From contig CAWVRK010000003.1 in assembly GCA_963932955.1 (NCBI GenBank), positions 59,398 to 123,397 on the forward strand: a DNA stretch of 64,000 nt, read 5' to 3'. Source of the DNA: Flavicella sp963932955 (GTDB lineage: Bacteria > Bacteroidota > Bacteroidia > Flavobacteriales > Flavobacteriaceae). A program made the translations under genes and the position numbers. The notes under the pieces are model-generated. The model saw only the letters and a program-made list of their open reading frames with translations. It made no database searches and had not been told where the DNA came from. Shown in pieces: positions 17,519-26,356 of this stretch. Position 1 is the first letter of the stretch. Each line of letters starts with the position of its first letter.

Positions 17519-17694
17519 GGGACTATTTTTTACGAAACCCTCCTAAATCTCATCTAATTACAAAAAAACTATTCTCAAAAAAAATAATGAAAAAAATATT
17601 TTTACACCCCCCAATAATGTCCTTAAAAAAAATGTTCCGAGAAGACATCTTTTCAGGTTGTCCTAAAAAGAATACATTTGTAAAAATTTTTTTA

Positions 17695-18822
17695 ATGAAA
17701 ATTCCTGTCCATATTTTTCTTTTCTTTTTTTTCATGGAACTTTTTTCGTGTCATGAACAAGTGCGAAAACAAGCTGAAAAACCTCAGGAATTTAAACATG
17801 CCAAAGGATTTTCCATCCAAGAAATGGAAGGCTATAAAAAACTGACCCTGTTGGGTTCCAGCAAAGACTCCAATGAAAAATTTGAGTATTTTTTGGTGCC
17901 CAAAAAAAACAAAATTCCCCAACAACTGATTCATAAACAACTCATCAGAACCCCTATCGAACGAATTGTCCTGACAGCGACATCACACATTCCGATCTTG
18001 GAATTGCTGGAAGAAGAAAATTCCTTGGTAGGTTTTCCAAACACCTCTTTTATTTCTTCACCCAAAACAAGAAAACGGGTAGTTGCAAATCAAATCCATG
18101 AACTTGGCAGTGCACAAGCACTAAATACAGAGGTACTCTTTGCTTTGGCTCCTGATTTGGTCGTCGGCTTTTCAGTTGGGCGTCCAGACAGCTCTTTTTC
18201 ATATCTTCAAAAAAGAGGAATACCTGTAATGCTAAACAGGGATTGGTTGGAAGAAACCCCCTTGGGACGCACCGAATGGATTCGACTCTTTGGGGCATTG
18301 TACGAAAAAGAACATGAGGCTGCTACTATTTTTAAGGAAATCGAAAGGGAATACCTGAAAATTCAAAAAGCTGCCCACAAAGCAATTTCAAAACCAACCG
18401 TACTCTCGGGATCTTTGTTTCAAGATGTTTGGTACCTCCCCGCTGGTGACAGTTTCAACGCACAACTTTTCAAGGATGCCCATACCGACTACCTATGGAA
18501 AGACAGTAAAGGAAAAGGAAGCCTCGGTCTAAACTTTGAGAACGTCTTTGAAAAAGCGCAAAACGCGGACTTGTGGATCGGTTGTGACGCCTTCGCTAAC
18601 AGAATGGAACTGGAATCAGCAACGGAACACTACAAACAATTTGAAGCGTTTACAAACAACAAAATTTACAGCTATGCCCACCTAAAAGGAGCAACAGGAG
18701 GCTTGCTGTATTTTGAATTGGCCCCCGTGCAACCCCATATTTTGCTAAAAGACATTGTCAAAATCGCACACCCAGAGTTGCTGCCAGGCTACCACCCTTA
18801 TTTTTTTCGAGAACTCCCTTAG
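17695..18822 (+). CDS. btuF: BtuF-like periplasmic-binding lipoprotein (cobalamin/iron-siderophore type)
   Basis: A 375-residue protein from the ATG at 17695; a longer frame from 17587 would put 36 extra residues before a perfect lipoprotein signal and is rejected. The lipobox is ELFSC (Cys19). The rest has the two-lobe TroA/FecB/BtuF pattern: RIVLTATSHIPILELLEEE with GFPNTSFISSP, then LNTEVLFALAPDLVVGFSVG, a long linking helix and a second lobe ending in HPYFFREL. Such proteins bind the ligand in the periplasm and deliver it to a BtuCD-type importer. The gene diverges from btuB with the riboswitch between them, which supports B12 as ligand; btuC and btuD are not nearby. A TACATTTG element at 17673-17680 suggests a very short leader. 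Confidence 0.78.
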   Translation: MKIPVHIFLFFFFMELFSCHEQVRKQAEKPQEFKHAKGFSIQEMEGYKKLTLLGSSKDSNEKFEYFLVPKKNKIPQQLIHKQLIRTPIERIVLTATSHIPILELLEEENSLVGFPNTSFISSPKTRKRVVANQIHELGSAQALNTEVLFALAPDLVVGFSVGRPDSSFSYLQKRGIPVMLNRDWLEETPLGRTEWIRLFGALYEKEHEAATIFKEIEREYLKIQKAAHKAISKPTVLSGSLFQDVWYLPAGDSFNAQLFKDAHTDYLWKDSKGKGSLGLNFENVFEKAQNADLWIGCDAFANRMELESATEHYKQFEAFTNNKIYSYAHLKGATGGLLYFELAPVQPHILLKDIVKIAHPELLPGYHPYFFRELP

Positions 18823-18861
18823 GTTTGAAGTTTCTTTTGGAATTGCCTTCTCGTGAATTCC

Positions 18862-18891
18862 TTGTCCATCCGTAGATTATGGCTATATTTG
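18862..18891 (+). promoter_or_regulatory. Bacteroidota promoter of the cyclophilin-FKBP gene
   Basis: TTG at 18862-18864, 19 bases, then TATATTTG at 18884-18891. Both boxes and the spacing match the consensus for the main sigma factor of this phylum. The ATG follows 25 bases after the -7 element. Confidence 0.75.
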
Positions 18892-18916
18892 CAACGCTAA
18901 AATAAAACATACAACA

Positions 18917-19849
18917 ATGAACAACGGAATCTACGCAAAATTCAACACAAACAAAGGAGCCATTTTGGTGAACTTGACTTTCGACAAAACTCCTGGAACG
19001 GTAGGGAACTTTATCGCCTTGGCAGAAGGAAACCTAGAAAACAACTCAAAACCACAAGGAACTCCTTATTATGACGGCTTGAAGTTCCACAGAGTCATTG
19101 CAGATTTTATGATTCAAGGAGGCTGTCCTCAAGGCACAGGCACTGGTAGCCCAGGATACAGTTTTGACGATGAATTTCACCCCGAATTAAAACACGACAG
19201 GCCTGGAGTCTTGTCAATGGCCAATTCAGGACCGGCAAGCAACGGAAGTCAATTCTTTATCACCCATGTAGAGACACCTTGGTTGGACAACAAGCATACC
19301 GTTTTTGGATTTGTAGAAGAAGGACAAGAGATTGTTGACGCAATAGCACAAGAAGACTTGATTGACAACTTGGAAATCATTCGAGTCGGCACGGAGGCTA
19401 CAGCATTTAACGCAATCGAAGCCTTTCGAACGTTTGAAGGAGCAAGAGAAAAAAGAGATGCCGAAGCAAAAGCGGCTCTAAAAAGTCAATTGGATGAAGT
19501 AGCTGCTGGCTACGAAGAAACAGCAAGTGGATTGCGTTACAAAATACTACAAGAAGGCAATGGAAAACAAGCCGTTAAAGGCGCCAATGTCTCTGTACAT
19601 TACAAGGGTCAATTGTTGGACGGGACCGTTTTTGACTCTTCCTACAAACGCAAGCAACCAATCGATTTTACTGTTGGCATAGGCCAAGTAATCCAAGGAT
19701 GGGACGAAGGAATCTTGTTGCTGAAAGTTGGAGACAAAGCGCGCTATGTCATTCCTTCCAATTTGGGCTACGGCGCATCGGGAGCTGGTGGTGTAATCCC
19801 TCCAAATGCAACCTTGATTTTTGACGTTGAATTGATGGCTATCAAGTAA
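18917..19849 (+). CDS. Cyclophilin-FKBP fusion peptidyl-prolyl isomerase
   Basis: A 310-residue protein with two unrelated prolyl isomerase domains. Residues 5-165 are a cyclophilin: FDKTPGTVGNFIALAEG, FHRVIADFMIQGG with the catalytic Arg, SMANSGPASNGSQFFIT and the LDNKHTVFGFV end. A charged helical linker (about 165-200) follows. Residues 205-310 are an FKBP: VSVHYKGQLLDGTVFDSSY, FTVGIGQVIQGWDEGI and YGASGAGGVIPPNATLIFDV. No signal peptide is seen, so it should work in the cytoplasm. The order cyclophilin then FKBP is that of the dual-family immunophilins described from Flavobacterium. It is a single-gene unit with its own promoter and terminator. Both active sites appear intact. Confidence 0.93.
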   Translation: MNNGIYAKFNTNKGAILVNLTFDKTPGTVGNFIALAEGNLENNSKPQGTPYYDGLKFHRVIADFMIQGGCPQGTGTGSPGYSFDDEFHPELKHDRPGVLSMANSGPASNGSQFFITHVETPWLDNKHTVFGFVEEGQEIVDAIAQEDLIDNLEIIRVGTEATAFNAIEAFRTFEGAREKRDAEAKAALKSQLDEVAAGYEETASGLRYKILQEGNGKQAVKGANVSVHYKGQLLDGTVFDSSYKRKQPIDFTVGIGQVIQGWDEGILLLKVGDKARYVIPSNLGYGASGAGGVIPPNATLIFDVELMAIK

Positions 19850-19864
19850 GCGCATCTGATAACA

Positions 19865-19898
19865 AAAAAATCCTGCCCAATAGGCAGGATTTTTTTTT
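19865..19898 (+). terminator. Terminator after the cyclophilin-FKBP gene
   Basis: TCCTGCC (19871-19877) and GGCAGGA (19883-19889) form a seven-base stem with a five-base loop, extended by A-T pairs and followed by a run of nine T. It lies about 15 bases after the stop codon. Confidence 0.9.
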
Positions 19899-20038
19899 GT
19901 AACAATTCTGTAAACAGACAATTCCAAAGCAAACTAAAAAAAAGAACTGTTGTTTTGAAAGCGAAAAACGGATGAATGAAGTACTGTACTCAATGACAAA
20001 GACTTAGAGCAATTGCTTAAAAAAAAGAAAAATTTGCC

Positions 20039-20068
20039 TTGCAAAAACCAAGAAAGCGACTATATTTG
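20039..20068 (+). promoter_or_regulatory. Promoter of the tRNA-Gly gene
   Basis: TTG at 20039-20041 and TATATTTG at 20061-20068 are 19 bases apart, a full match to the Bacteroidota promoter. The tRNA begins 12 bases after the -7 element. Confidence 0.75.
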
Positions 20069-20080
20069 TACCGCAATACC

Positions 20081-20153
20081 GCGAAAGTAGCTCAGTTGGT
20101 AGAGCGTCAGCCTTCCAAGCTGAATGTCGCCGGTTCGAACCCGGTCTTTCGCT
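20081..20153 (+). tRNA. tRNA-Gly (anticodon TCC)
   Basis: A 73-base cloverleaf: acceptor arm GCGAAAG/CTTTCGC, D arm AGCTCAGTTGGTAGAGC, anticodon loop CTTCCAA with anticodon TCC, and T arm CCGGTTCGAACCCGG. It reads GGA and other Gly codons. CCA is not encoded in the gene. Confidence 0.96.
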
Positions 20154-20154
20154 C

Positions 20155-20186
20155 AAAAGCGCCATTTAAAAATGGCGCTTTTTTTT
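20155..20186 (+). terminator. Terminator after tRNA-Gly
   Basis: AAGCGCCATTT and AAATGGCGCTT form an 11-base stem, followed by a run of T. It starts two bases after the tRNA. Confidence 0.88.
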
Positions 20187-20525
20187 GTCACCAAGCGCCC
20201 TGTACACAGGTAAACTTTAAAAGGTTACTCTCAACTGTTTCCCCAAGAGTCAGTGCCCAACTGTTTGTCCCCAATGAAGCATCTAAAAGCGCATCTTAAA
20301 GAAAAACAACAGCTTACAACCGAATTCCAGCACAATGGTTTTAAAACGTAAGCACCCATATAGAGGTGTTTACGAAAAAAACTAGAGGAGTTTAAGAAAA
20401 ATTTGTGGGGAGGGGATTGGTGTTTCTGTTTTCGCTCAATCAAAGATAGCAAAGGCCAATCACCCGCACAATACCCTAAAACAAGGAAATCTTCAGTCAC
20501 GTATCAATAGTAGGCAAAAACGAAA
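20187..20525. other. Intergenic region between two tRNA loci
   Basis: About 340 bases with no credible gene. The only structure I see is an imperfect direct repeat: CAACTGTTTCCCCAA at 20232-20246 and CAACTGTTTGTCCCCAA at 20258-20274. Its meaning is unclear. Confidence 0.4.
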
Positions 20526-20550
20526 ATGCCCCTTATAAAACAAGGGGCAT
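20526..20550 (-). terminator. Terminator of the Lys-Tyr-Lys tRNA operon
   Basis: ATGCCCCTT and AAGGGGCAT pair around a seven-base loop; on the minus strand the stem is followed by TTTTCG. It lies four bases beyond the last tRNA-Lys. Confidence 0.8.
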
Positions 20551-20553
20551 CTG

Positions 20554-20626
20554 TGACCGGGCTGGGGCTCGAACCCAGGACCCTCTCCTTAAAAGGGAGA
20601 TGCTCTACCAACTGAGCTACCAGGTC
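20554..20626 (-). tRNA. tRNA-Lys (anticodon TTT), second copy
   Basis: A 73-base cloverleaf on the minus strand: acceptor GACCTGG/CCCGGTC with discriminator A, D arm AGCTCAGTTGGTAGAGC, anticodon loop CTTTTAA, T arm CTGGGTTCGAGCCCCAG. It is identical over all 73 bases to the copy at 20761-20833. CCA is not encoded. Confidence 0.96.
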
Positions 20627-20641
20627 CTCTAAAAAATGTTG

Positions 20642-20722
<81 letters not shown>

Positions 20723-20760
20723 AAAATTCAATAAAAAAAGTACAAAAAGTAAATTTTTAG

Positions 20761-20833
20761 TGACCGGGCTGGGGCTCGAACCCAGGACCCTCTCCTTAAA
20801 AGGGAGATGCTCTACCAACTGAGCTACCAGGTC
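20761..20833 (-). tRNA. tRNA-Lys (anticodon TTT), first copy
   Basis: The first gene of the Lys-Tyr-Lys operon, identical in sequence to the copy at 20554-20626. Cloverleaf arms and anticodon TTT are intact. It starts about 25 bases after the -7 element of the operon promoter. Confidence 0.96.
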
Positions 20834-20858
20834 ATAATTTTATTCGTTTTAGCGGCTG

Positions 20859-20889
20859 CAAATATACAGGGATAATCCAATAAAACAAA
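20859..20889 (-). promoter_or_regulatory. Promoter of the Lys-Tyr-Lys tRNA operon
   Basis: On the minus strand TTTG (20889-20886), 19 bases, then TATATTTG (20866-20859). This is a textbook Bacteroidota promoter. It overlaps the last bases before the stop of the neighbouring ABC ATPase gene region. Confidence 0.8.
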
Positions 20890-20897
20890 CCTTTTAC

Positions 20898-21665
20898 TCA
20901 ATTAGTTTCGTCCAAATAAACTTGGCGAACTTTCTTAAATAAATTGGAACTATACACAAAATCTACAACCGATTCATTATCAGTTTTAAAGATCTCTTTG
21001 TTACTTCCTTCCCACGCTTTTAGCCCGTCTTTTAAAAAGAGGATTTTTTCGCCAATTTCCATCACAGAGTTCATGTCATGGCTATTTATTACAGTTGTAA
21101 TTTGGTATTCTTTGGTGATTTCTTGAATCAAATTGTCGATGACAATGGCTGTTTTGGGATCCAAACCAGAATTCGGTTCGTCACAAAACAAATATTTGGG
21201 ATTCATCACGATGGCACGTGCGATGGCCACCCGCTTTTGCATCCCTCCTGAAAGTTCCGCAGGCAATTTAGAGTTGACATTTTCTAAATTGACTCTTTTC
21301 AAAACTGAATTGACCCGATCCAACATTTCTGAACGCGTTTGGTTCGCAAACATTTTGATAGGAAACATGATGTTTTCTTCTACACTCAGAGAGTCAAACA
21401 GCGCACTGCCTTGAAAAACCATCCCCATGTCTTGTCGAAGCTGTCGTTTCTGACCATCGCTCATCTCTTTGCTGATGCTTCCATCAAAAGAAATGGTTCC
21501 CTGTTCCGGTTGAAACAAGCCCAGCAGTGATTTAAGAAAAACGGTTTTTCCAGATCCACTTTGACCGATAATCAAACTGGTCTTACCACGTTCAAAAGTT
21601 GCATCAATGCCTTTCAACACCTTGTTGTCTTGAAAACTTTTATATATATTTTCTACAGTAATCAT
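20898..21665 (-). CDS. mlaF: MlaF-type ABC transporter ATPase (phospholipid transport)
   Basis: A 255-residue ABC ATPase. Motifs: Walker A IIGQSGSGKTVFLKSLLGL, Q-loop MGMVFQGSALFDSLSVEEN, signature ELSGGMQKRVAIARAI, Walker B YLFCDEPNSGLDP and switch His in VINSHDM. GSALFDSLSVEENI and the SGLDP stretch are typical of the Mla/Ttg2A group, which moves phospholipids between the two membranes. Its ATG directly abuts the stop of the MlaE-like permease gene, so the two are translated as a pair. An MCE-domain MlaD protein is expected as partner but is not found in this window. Confidence 0.88.
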   Translation of the reverse strand: MITVENIYKSFQDNKVLKGIDATFERGKTSLIIGQSGSGKTVFLKSLLGLFQPEQGTISFDGSISKEMSDGQKRQLRQDMGMVFQGSALFDSLSVEENIMFPIKMFANQTRSEMLDRVNSVLKRVNLENVNSKLPAELSGGMQKRVAIARAIVMNPKYLFCDEPNSGLDPKTAIVIDNLIQEITKEYQITTVINSHDMNSVMEIGEKILFLKDGLKAWEGSNKEIFKTDNESVVDFVYSSNLFKKVRQVYLDETN

Positions 21666-22406
21666 CTATCCTAAAAGCAATTGAGTTAAAAAATAGTTTA
21701 GTAAAATAATCACGACACTGGTCCAAACTACTGCTTGGGTACTTGCTCTCCCTACTTCCAAAGCCCCCCCTTTGACATAGTAGCCATGGTAAGACGGAAT
21801 AGTTGCAATGACAAAGGCAAAAACAACAGATTTGATAAATGCATATTTAATCAAAAAAGGATCAAAATCCATTTGAATCCCAGTGATGTAATCCAGAGAA
21901 TGAAAGAGATCTGTCAAAACACCCGCAACCCAACCTCCAAAAATCCCCAAAAAAATTGCCAAAAAGACCAACAAAGGATAAAACAAAAGAGCCGCAATAA
22001 TTTTAGGCAAAACTAAATAATTTAATGAGTTGACACCCATGACTTCCAAGGCATCTACCTGTTCGGTGACTCGCATCGTCCCAATGCTGGAAGTGATAAA
22101 CGAACCTACTTTTCCCGCCAAAATAATGGAAGCAAAAGTAGGTGCAAATTCCAAAATCATCGACCTTTTGGTCGCAAAACCAATGAGCCATTTAGGAATC
22201 AAAGGACTTTCGACATTCAACGCTGTCTGAATGGAAACAACTCCACCTACAAAAAAAGAGATAAAAGCAACAATCCCGATAGACTTCAAGCCTAAATCTT
22301 CAATCTCTCTAAACAAAGCAGCTCCAAAAACGCTCCGCTTTTGTGGACGTTTAAAAACCTGTTTGAGCATCAAGAAATACTTTCCAACATGTTCTAAATA
22401 ATTCAT
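21666..22406 (-). CDS. mlaE: MlaE-type ABC transporter permease
   Basis: A 246-residue membrane protein of the MlaE/DUF140 family with an amphipathic N terminus and five or six hydrophobic segments. Family signatures seen are FREIEDLGLKSIGIVAFISF, FVGGVVSIQTAL, GTMRVTEQVDALEVMGVNSL and YLVLPKIIAALLFYPLLVFL. MlaE forms the permease dimer of the Mla lipid transporter in the inner membrane. It is immediately followed by the MlaF-like ATPase with no intergenic base. The first cytoplasmic helix (KYFLMLKQVFKRPQKRS) is basic, as expected for the positive-inside rule. Confidence 0.9.
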   Translation of the reverse strand: MNYLEHVGKYFLMLKQVFKRPQKRSVFGAALFREIEDLGLKSIGIVAFISFFVGGVVSIQTALNVESPLIPKWLIGFATKRSMILEFAPTFASIILAGKVGSFITSSIGTMRVTEQVDALEVMGVNSLNYLVLPKIIAALLFYPLLVFLAIFLGIFGGWVAGVLTDLFHSLDYITGIQMDFDPFLIKYAFIKSVVFAFVIATIPSYHGYYVKGGALEVGRASTQAVVWTSVVIILLNYFLTQLLLG

Positions 22407-22643
22407 GTACCGCTTTTTTTGCTAAAGTATTAAATTATAAGCACTCTATAAAGGTGCGTCTCTTTAAATTTAGGTTTCTAAAACTTTGGTACTGACAAAA
22501 TTTAACATTTTAAAAATCCAAACGTCCCTTTTGTTTTTATTTACATTTGTACTTTTACGAAAGGAACTTGTTGAACATCAAGAAAGGGCGTAACAAACAA
22601 GAACCTTGTTTCAAAAAAAACGGCAATTAACATACCTCTCCTT

Positions 22644-24287
22644 ATGAAAAAATCAGTTTCTTTTTTTTTATTTATTGCCCTTTTAGGCATTGGCTTTCAA
22701 CTTTTCGCTCAGCAAAACAACCGCCCCAAATTGGTGGTTGGGATTGTCATTGACCAGATGCGCTACGACTACCTTGTACGCTTTGCAGACAAATACGGAG
22801 ACCATGGATTCAAACGTTTGCTGCGAAATGGATTTCATCTCGAAAATGCACACTTTAACTACATTCCCACTTATACCGCAGTCGGACACAGTTCGGTGTT
22901 TACAGGCACCACCCCTGCCAATCACGGCATTGTTGGAAACGATTGGTACGACAGCTCATTGCAAAAAAGAATTTACTGTGTGGATGACGCACGCTACCAA
23001 ACTGTAGGATCTGTATCTACAAATGGCCAAAGATCTCCCTATCGACTCCAAACCACTACCCTTGCAGACCAACTTCGGTTGGCGCAAAACATGCGTGGCA
23101 AGACGATTGGCATTTCCATCAAAGACCGTTCTGCCATTCTGCCTGCAGGTCATACCGCTAACGCCGCTTATTGGTTCGAAGGTGCCGATCAAGGAAAATG
23201 GATTTCGAGCAGCTTCTATTTAAATGCGCTGCCTAAATGGGTGGAAGATTTCAACAACAACGGAAAAGCCAACGCTTATTTAAACCAACTTTGGACCCCC
23301 TATTCAGCTCTTGAAAGCTATACGGAGAGTATCGAAGACGACAACCCTTACGAAGGGCTGTTTGTCGGGGAAACAGCTCCTGTATTTCCTCATGACCTGC
23401 CTCGTCTGAGAAAAACAAATCAAAATTACGACATGCTACCACAAGTTCCTTTTGGAAACACTTTTACCACGGATTTTGCAGAAGCCGCTATTATAGGAGA
23501 GTCTTTGGGAAGGAGCTCAGCTACCGACTTTCTAAGCATTAGCTATTCGAGTACTGACAAAATCGGCCACAAATACGGAGTGGATTCCAAAGAAATCGAG
23601 GACACCTACATTCGCATGGACTTGGAAATTGCAAGGTTGTTGAAATTCTTGGACAAGCAGATTGGAAAAAATCAATACACGCTTGTTTTAACAGCTGATC
23701 ACGCCGCCGTCCAAGTGCCAAACTACCTCAAAAAATTAAAGATTCCTGCAGGTTATCTAGACAATACTGCGTTTGCGGCTTTTGTCAGAAGGCTGGCTAT
23801 GGAAAAATACGGAACGAAAACCTTGATTGAAAACATTTCCAACCATCAAATATTCCTTCGCAGGAGCACCCTTAAAGACTTGGATTTAGACATTCGAAAG
23901 GTCGAGAATTACTTTGCTGATGCCATTATTGATTTCGATCGGATATACAAAACGGTCACTGCACACGCATTACAAAACACTTCTTATACAAGCGGAATCT
24001 TGCATTTGATTCAAGAAGGCTACAACCAAAAAATTTCTGGAGACATCATATTTATACCAAAGCCGGCAACACTTGGAGGATACTATAAAAAATCAGGAAC
24101 AGGTCATGGAAGTGGGTATAGCTACGACACCCATGTTCCCGTTATTTTTTATGGAAAGGGAATTCGAAAAGGGTCCTCAAAAAAATACCACCCGATCATT
24201 GACATTGCGCCTACGCTGGCCAATTTACTTCAGATAGAATTCACGAATGGCAATTCGGGTACTGTCATCGAAGGCGTTTTTAAGTGA
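22644..24287 (+). CDS. pafA: PafA-like periplasmic alkaline phosphatase
   Basis: A 547-residue exported phosphomonoesterase of the alkaline phosphatase superfamily. A signal peptide (KKSVSFFLFIALLGIGFQLFA) ends near residue 22. Active-site residues can be placed by family comparison: metal ligand Asp37 in VIDQMRYDY, nucleophile Thr78 in IPTYTAVGHSS, Asn99 in VGNDW, and the Lys160/Arg162 pair in SIKDRSAILPAGH, which correspond to the Lys162/Arg164 of Elizabethkingia PafA. Later metal ligands lie in SYSSTDKIGHKYG, TADHAAVQVP and SGTGHGSGYSYDTH. PafA is known for phosphate-insensitive expression and marine flavobacteria use it for organic phosphate. A TACATTTG element at 22542-22549 implies a leader of about 90 bases. 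Confidence 0.92.
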   Translation: MKKSVSFFLFIALLGIGFQLFAQQNNRPKLVVGIVIDQMRYDYLVRFADKYGDHGFKRLLRNGFHLENAHFNYIPTYTAVGHSSVFTGTTPANHGIVGNDWYDSSLQKRIYCVDDARYQTVGSVSTNGQRSPYRLQTTTLADQLRLAQNMRGKTIGISIKDRSAILPAGHTANAAYWFEGADQGKWISSSFYLNALPKWVEDFNNNGKANAYLNQLWTPYSALESYTESIEDDNPYEGLFVGETAPVFPHDLPRLRKTNQNYDMLPQVPFGNTFTTDFAEAAIIGESLGRSSATDFLSISYSSTDKIGHKYGVDSKEIEDTYIRMDLEIARLLKFLDKQIGKNQYTLVLTADHAAVQVPNYLKKLKIPAGYLDNTAFAAFVRRLAMEKYGTKTLIENISNHQIFLRRSTLKDLDLDIRKVENYFADAIIDFDRIYKTVTAHALQNTSYTSGILHLIQEGYNQKISGDIIFIPKPATLGGYYKKSGTGHGSGYSYDTHVPVIFYGKGIRKGSSKKYHPIIDIAPTLANLLQIEFTNGNSGTVIEGVFK

Positions 24288-24322
24288 AATTTCCAACAAG
24301 GAAGCCTTCAGAAGATGTGGAC

Positions 24323-25633
24323 CTAAAAATCAGCCTCTGCATCCCAAGCTTCCAAATAGTCTTTGATAAACTTGATAAACAAACCTCCTAAAGCACCATT
24401 GATAACACGGTGGTCATAAGAATGAGACAAAAACATCTTGTGCCGAATGGCAATCATGTCCCCTTCAGGACTTTCGATGACCGCCGGAACTTTACGAATG
24501 GCTCCCAAAGCCAATATCGCAGCCTCTGGCTGGTTGATGATCGGAGTTCCAAACAAACTCCCAAAGCCACCAACATTGGTCACGGTATAGGTACCGCCTT
24601 GAACCTCATCGGGTTTCAATTGGTTGTTTTTGGCACGCAATGCCATATCATTTACCACCTTTGCCATCCCGATCAGGTTCAATTCATCTGCATTGTTGAT
24701 GACAGGCACGATTAGGTTTCCATTGCCCAAAGCTGCTGCCATTCCCAAATTGATGTTTTTTCGAATCACTACGCTTTTGTCTCCGTCAAATGAAAGGTTG
24801 ACCAAAGGGTGTTTTTTGATTGCCTGTGCCACAGCCATCATAAAAACGGGTGTGTATGTCAATTTTTCACCTTCTCTTTCAAAGAAAAGGTTTTTACTTC
24901 GGTTTCTCCAAGTCACCAAATTGGTCACATCTACTTCAATAAAAGACTGAACATGTGCTGACTTTTGAACAGAATGAATCATGTGATCTGAAATCATTTT
25001 TCCCATTCTACTCAACTCAATCAACTCGTCTTCTCCTGACACAGAGAGTGGAATCGTTTTTGAGGGGATTTCTGTTTTTGGAGCGATTGCGTCAGAACGC
25101 ATCTGCTTTGTTTTTGAACGATTTTTAAGGTAGGTCTGCATGTCCGATTTGGTCACACGTCCTTCTTTTCCAGATCCGGGTATTTTTTCTAGTTCTTCCG
25201 AAGAGATTCCTTCCTTAGAAGCCATGTTTTTGACCAAAGGTGAATAAAAACGATCCGTCGGAATCACAAGTGCTATGCTTGGCGATTCGTTGATAGATAC
25301 TGCTTTTTCAATTTCTTTTTCAACTTCTTCAACCGCAGCACTTATTGCTACTGAGGGAGCTTGTTCCTCAACAGGTACTGCCACAGCACCTACTTCAGTT
25401 TCAATAATAGCAAGTGTGTGTCCCACTTGAACAACCGCATCTTTTTCGTGTAGTATTTGGACCAAGGTACCGGAAACTTCAGAGGGAACGTCCGAATCTA
25501 CCTTGTCTGTAGCGATTTCAACGACAGACTCATCAGCTTCAATAAAATCACCCACTTCTTTCAACCAAGATGTGACCGTTGCTTCTGCAACACTTTCTCC
25601 CATTTTAGGGAGCTTTAATTCAAATTTTGCCAT
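24323..25633 (-). CDS. 2-oxo acid dehydrogenase E2 (dihydrolipoamide acyltransferase)
   Basis: A 436-residue E2 core protein. Residues 1-78 form a lipoyl domain with the lipoylated Lys in EIATDKVDSDVPSE. A long Ala/Val/Glu-rich linker follows, then a peripheral subunit-binding domain near 130-170 (FYSPLVKNMASKEGISSEEL, GSGKEGRVTKSDM) and a C-terminal catalytic domain with the active His in LSHSYDHRVINGALGG. A single lipoyl domain and the MAKFELKLPKMGESVAEATV start resemble branched-chain 2-oxo acid or 2-oxoglutarate E2 proteins. No E1 or E3 gene adjoins it, so substrate cannot be set. It is convergent with pafA, with a 35-base gap. Confidence 0.88.
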   Translation of the reverse strand: MAKFELKLPKMGESVAEATVTSWLKEVGDFIEADESVVEIATDKVDSDVPSEVSGTLVQILHEKDAVVQVGHTLAIIETEVGAVAVPVEEQAPSVAISAAVEEVEKEIEKAVSINESPSIALVIPTDRFYSPLVKNMASKEGISSEELEKIPGSGKEGRVTKSDMQTYLKNRSKTKQMRSDAIAPKTEIPSKTIPLSVSGEDELIELSRMGKMISDHMIHSVQKSAHVQSFIEVDVTNLVTWRNRSKNLFFEREGEKLTYTPVFMMAVAQAIKKHPLVNLSFDGDKSVVIRKNINLGMAAALGNGNLIVPVINNADELNLIGMAKVVNDMALRAKNNQLKPDEVQGGTYTVTNVGGFGSLFGTPIINQPEAAILALGAIRKVPAVIESPEGDMIAIRHKMFLSHSYDHRVINGALGGLFIKFIKDYLEAWDAEADF

Positions 25634-25869
25634 TTGACTATTGTTTGCCTGAGTTGGACTTTTTGATTTTACTATAAACTTAGGATCCGATCGTTAGCAA
25701 AGCGTGTACTGAGTTAAAAAACACCCGCCTATTAGCAGCAATACAAATCCTCCTCGAACAGGATGCAAATTTAATAAAAATATACGCATTACAGGCTAAA
25801 CTGTATGTATTTGCTCCTTAAACCAGTGCATCACTCAAGAAGCCGTTGGGGTTTGTATCTCTAAAAACC

Positions 25870-26355
25870 TTACAGACTGTTCCAAAACAACACATAAGCA
25901 TTCAATGATATGGCTACCAACAACCAAAGAAAATAGGGAAGCACCAAGAAAGTGTAGCCTTTTAAAAGAGATTTGTATGCTATCATAAGGTAGCCAAGTA
26001 GAGACGTGATCATAAGCAAGACCAATAAGCCTGACAACACCCAATGTTGGTTAAAAAAAATAAAATTCCAGGAAGTATTTAACACCCATTGAACTGCAAA
26101 AAGAACAAACACTCTTTTGGAACGGCTTATCCTTGTCAGACGAGACATGTAGAAGGAAAAACAAAGCATTATTGTAGTCCAAGCAAATCCAAACACCCAA
26201 CCCGGAGGACTCCAAGGGGCTTTGTTCAAACTGGAATACCAATCGGAAACAGGCCCGCCGTTCATCAACCAACTACCAATGCCAAGCGCGCTAAAATTGA
26301 GCAACAAATACAAGGGAATGGAAAAACGTTTTTGCAAAAAAAGTTTTGGTAACAT
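25870..26355 (-). CDS. tspO: TspO/MBR family tryptophan-rich sensory protein
   Basis: A 161-residue membrane protein with five hydrophobic helices. The family signatures are SSLNKAPWSPPGWVFGFAWT and the WVLNTSWNFIFFNQHW segment, in which Trp residues line the ligand pocket. TspO binds tetrapyrroles such as protoporphyrin IX and in several bacteria promotes light-dependent porphyrin breakdown or oxidative stress control. It is the last gene of a minus-strand block (SDR, small protein, DUF2452, tspO) and sits about 5.5 kb from a large heme biosynthesis cluster, which fits a porphyrin-linked role. The gap to the DUF2452 stop is one base. Confidence 0.92.
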   Translation of the reverse strand: MLPKLFLQKRFSIPLYLLLNFSALGIGSWLMNGGPVSDWYSSLNKAPWSPPGWVFGFAWTTIMLCFSFYMSRLTRISRSKRVFVLFAVQWVLNTSWNFIFFNQHWVLSGLLVLLMITSLLGYLMIAYKSLLKGYTFLVLPYFLWLLVAISLNAYVLFWNSL

Positions 26356-26356
26356 A

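Noticed and set aside
17587..17694. Longer N terminus for the BtuF-like protein
   Set aside because: It would bury a perfect lipoprotein signal peptide 36 residues inside the protein.
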